Assembly (NCBI GenBank): GCA_030621915.1
Contig: JAUXGV010000007.1
Coordinates: forward strand, 1 to 34,305
From: Flavobacteriaceae bacterium
Lineage (GTDB): Bacteria; Bacteroidota; Bacteroidia; Flavobacteriales; Flavobacteriaceae
Direction of reading: 5' to 3'
DNA length: 34,305 bases
The notes beneath the pieces were generated by a model. It had not been told where the DNA came from, ran no database searches, and worked only from the letters and a program-made list of their open reading frames with translations. Each line of letters begins with the position of its first letter. The first letter of the stretch is position 1. Both the position numbers and the translations under genes were made by a program. Positions 33,383 through 34,305 of this stretch are shown piece after piece.

Positions 33383-34305
33383 ATGATAAATAAAATCATA
33401 TTAGGCTTATTCTTAAATTTTGTTACATTTCTGATCAAGGCTCAGGAGGCACCTATTGATTCGATTCTAACTGTAGATTTGGAAGAAGTAATTGTAATTA
33501 GTAGAGAGGAATTAAATAATCAAAGGCAAGTCAAGCCTTTGGCTTCGGTAGATGATTATTTGGAAAAATCACAAAAGGTTACCATGATTAAACGTGGGAA
33601 CTACGCCTGGGAACCGGCTATGAACAATATGAGTTCAGAACGGTTAAAGGTTACCATAGATGGCATGCAGATTTTTGGTGCCTGTACAGATAAAATGGAT
33701 CCGATAACCTCTTATGTAGATATTTCAAATTTATCTGAGGTTAGTTTAAAATCTGGTCAGCAGGGATCAGAACATGGAGCAACTATTGGCGGAGGAATTG
33801 ATTTAAAACTAAAAAAGAGTGAGTTCGAACAAGAAGGATGGGACATGGGTCTTGACAGTGGATTCGAGTCTAATGGGGCCGCAAAAATTTTAAGCGGAGC
33901 GTTTAATTGGTCTGAAAACAAATTTTATTTCAATAGCGATATCATATATAGGAACTCTGACAACTATTTTGCAGGTGGAGGAGAAGAAATTGAATATTCA
34001 CAATATGAAAAATTTAATATTTCTACTTCGGCAGGATTTAAACTTGCTGAAAAAGGAAGCCTTCTTGCCACTCTAATTTATGATAAGGCCACAGATGTTG
34101 GTTATCCTGCACTTCCAATGGATGTGTCTCGTGCTACAGCCCTAATTAGCTCTGTTACTTATGAGATAGCTGATTTTAGAGATCATATTAACAATTGGGA
34201 AACCAAGCTGTATTTCAATTCGATAGAACATGTAATGGATGATACAAAAAGAGAAAATGTTGCCATTCATATGGATATGCCTGGTTGGAGTGATACGTAT
34301 GGGTT
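33383..34305 (+). CDS. TonB-dependent receptor, OprC-like copper type (partial, runs off the window)
   Basis: The frame is open from the ATG at 33383 to the window end, 307 codons. A signal peptide (to about Q21) is followed by a plug domain: DLEEVIVISREEL, TMIKRGNYAWEPAMNNMSS, KVTIDGMQIFGACTDKMDPI and GSEHGATIGGGIDL. The beta barrel then begins, with strands such as FNISTSAGFKL and AGGGEEIEYSQYEKF. The GACTDKMDPITSY phrase matches the CxxxM copper-binding motif of OprC/NosA (here C101 and M105). A second possible metal cluster, HMDM at 296-299, lies at a distance similar to the HxM motif of OprC. It would import copper or a related metal with TonB energy. The barrel's other part is outside the window. 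Confidence 0.85.
   Translation, partial: MINKIILGLFLNFVTFLIKAQEAPIDSILTVDLEEVIVISREELNNQRQVKPLASVDDYLEKSQKVTMIKRGNYAWEPAMNNMSSERLKVTIDGMQIFGACTDKMDPITSYVDISNLSEVSLKSGQQGSEHGATIGGGIDLKLKKSEFEQEGWDMGLDSGFESNGAAKILSGAFNWSENKFYFNSDIIYRNSDNYFAGGGEEIEYSQYEKFNISTSAGFKLAEKGSLLATLIYDKATDVGYPALPMDVSRATALISSVTYEIADFRDHINNWETKLYFNSIEHVMDDTKRENVAIHMDMPGWSDTYG

Overview
The window is AT-rich DNA that looks like a member of the Bacteroidota, most likely a marine Flavobacteriaceae-type bacterium. The reasons are the DUF4252 proteins behind an ECF sigma factor, many lipoprotein signal peptides, several promoters with the Bacteroidota -7 element TAnnTTTG, weak ribosome binding sites, a fused alpha-beta 2-oxoacid dehydrogenase E1, DUF1080 and Tat-exported Gfo/Idh proteins, and several sulfatases. 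No rRNA, tRNA, CRISPR array, transposase or phage gene was seen.

Left part (1-12.8 kb), mostly housekeeping or small regulatory units: a partial minus-strand lipoprotein; an ECF sigma / membrane anti-sigma candidate / two DUF4252 proteins, with an ECF-type autoregulatory promoter and a strong terminator; an M1 aminopeptidase; a stand-alone lipoprotein sulfatase bracketed by two diverged direct repeats of about 210 bp; a divergent XRE regulator / M14 peptidase pair separated by repeated GTTTACA operator-like sites; an Lrp/AsnC regulator followed by the E1 fusion for branched-chain 2-oxoacids; and two small exported proteins.

Central part (12.8-31.9 kb), a carbohydrate locus. A LacI-family regulator diverges from a six-gene operon: uxuB (fructuronate reductase), Tat-exported Gfo/Idh oxidoreductase, uxuA (mannonate dehydratase), double-DUF1080 lipoprotein, Tat-exported TIM-barrel protein, Tat-exported Gfo/Idh oxidoreductase. 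Two near-identical operators lie between them, one over the -7 box of the operon promoter. A second unit holds a DUF1080 lipoprotein, an arylsulfatase, a cytoplasmic Gfo/Idh oxidoreductase and an SMP-30-type lactonase. A third holds a sulfatase with HEAT repeats, a CE15-type glucuronoyl esterase, a KdgF-like cupin and a GH20-type lipoprotein. Together they suggest periplasmic desulfation and de-esterification of a uronate-containing, probably sulfated glycan, periplasmic 3-keto-sugar chemistry, and cytoplasmic processing of uronates and unsaturated uronates. No SusC/SusD pair, polysaccharide lyase, uronate isomerase, KDG kinase or KDPG aldolase is in the window, so the pathway must draw on genes elsewhere.

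Right end (31.9-34.3 kb), a candidate copper-acquisition operon: a small Cys-containing membrane protein, a Met/His-rich lipoprotein, and the first 307 codons of a TonB-dependent receptor whose plug carries the CxxxM motif of the OprC-type copper receptors. The receptor runs off the window edge.

All assignments were made by reading the sequence; no database search was run.
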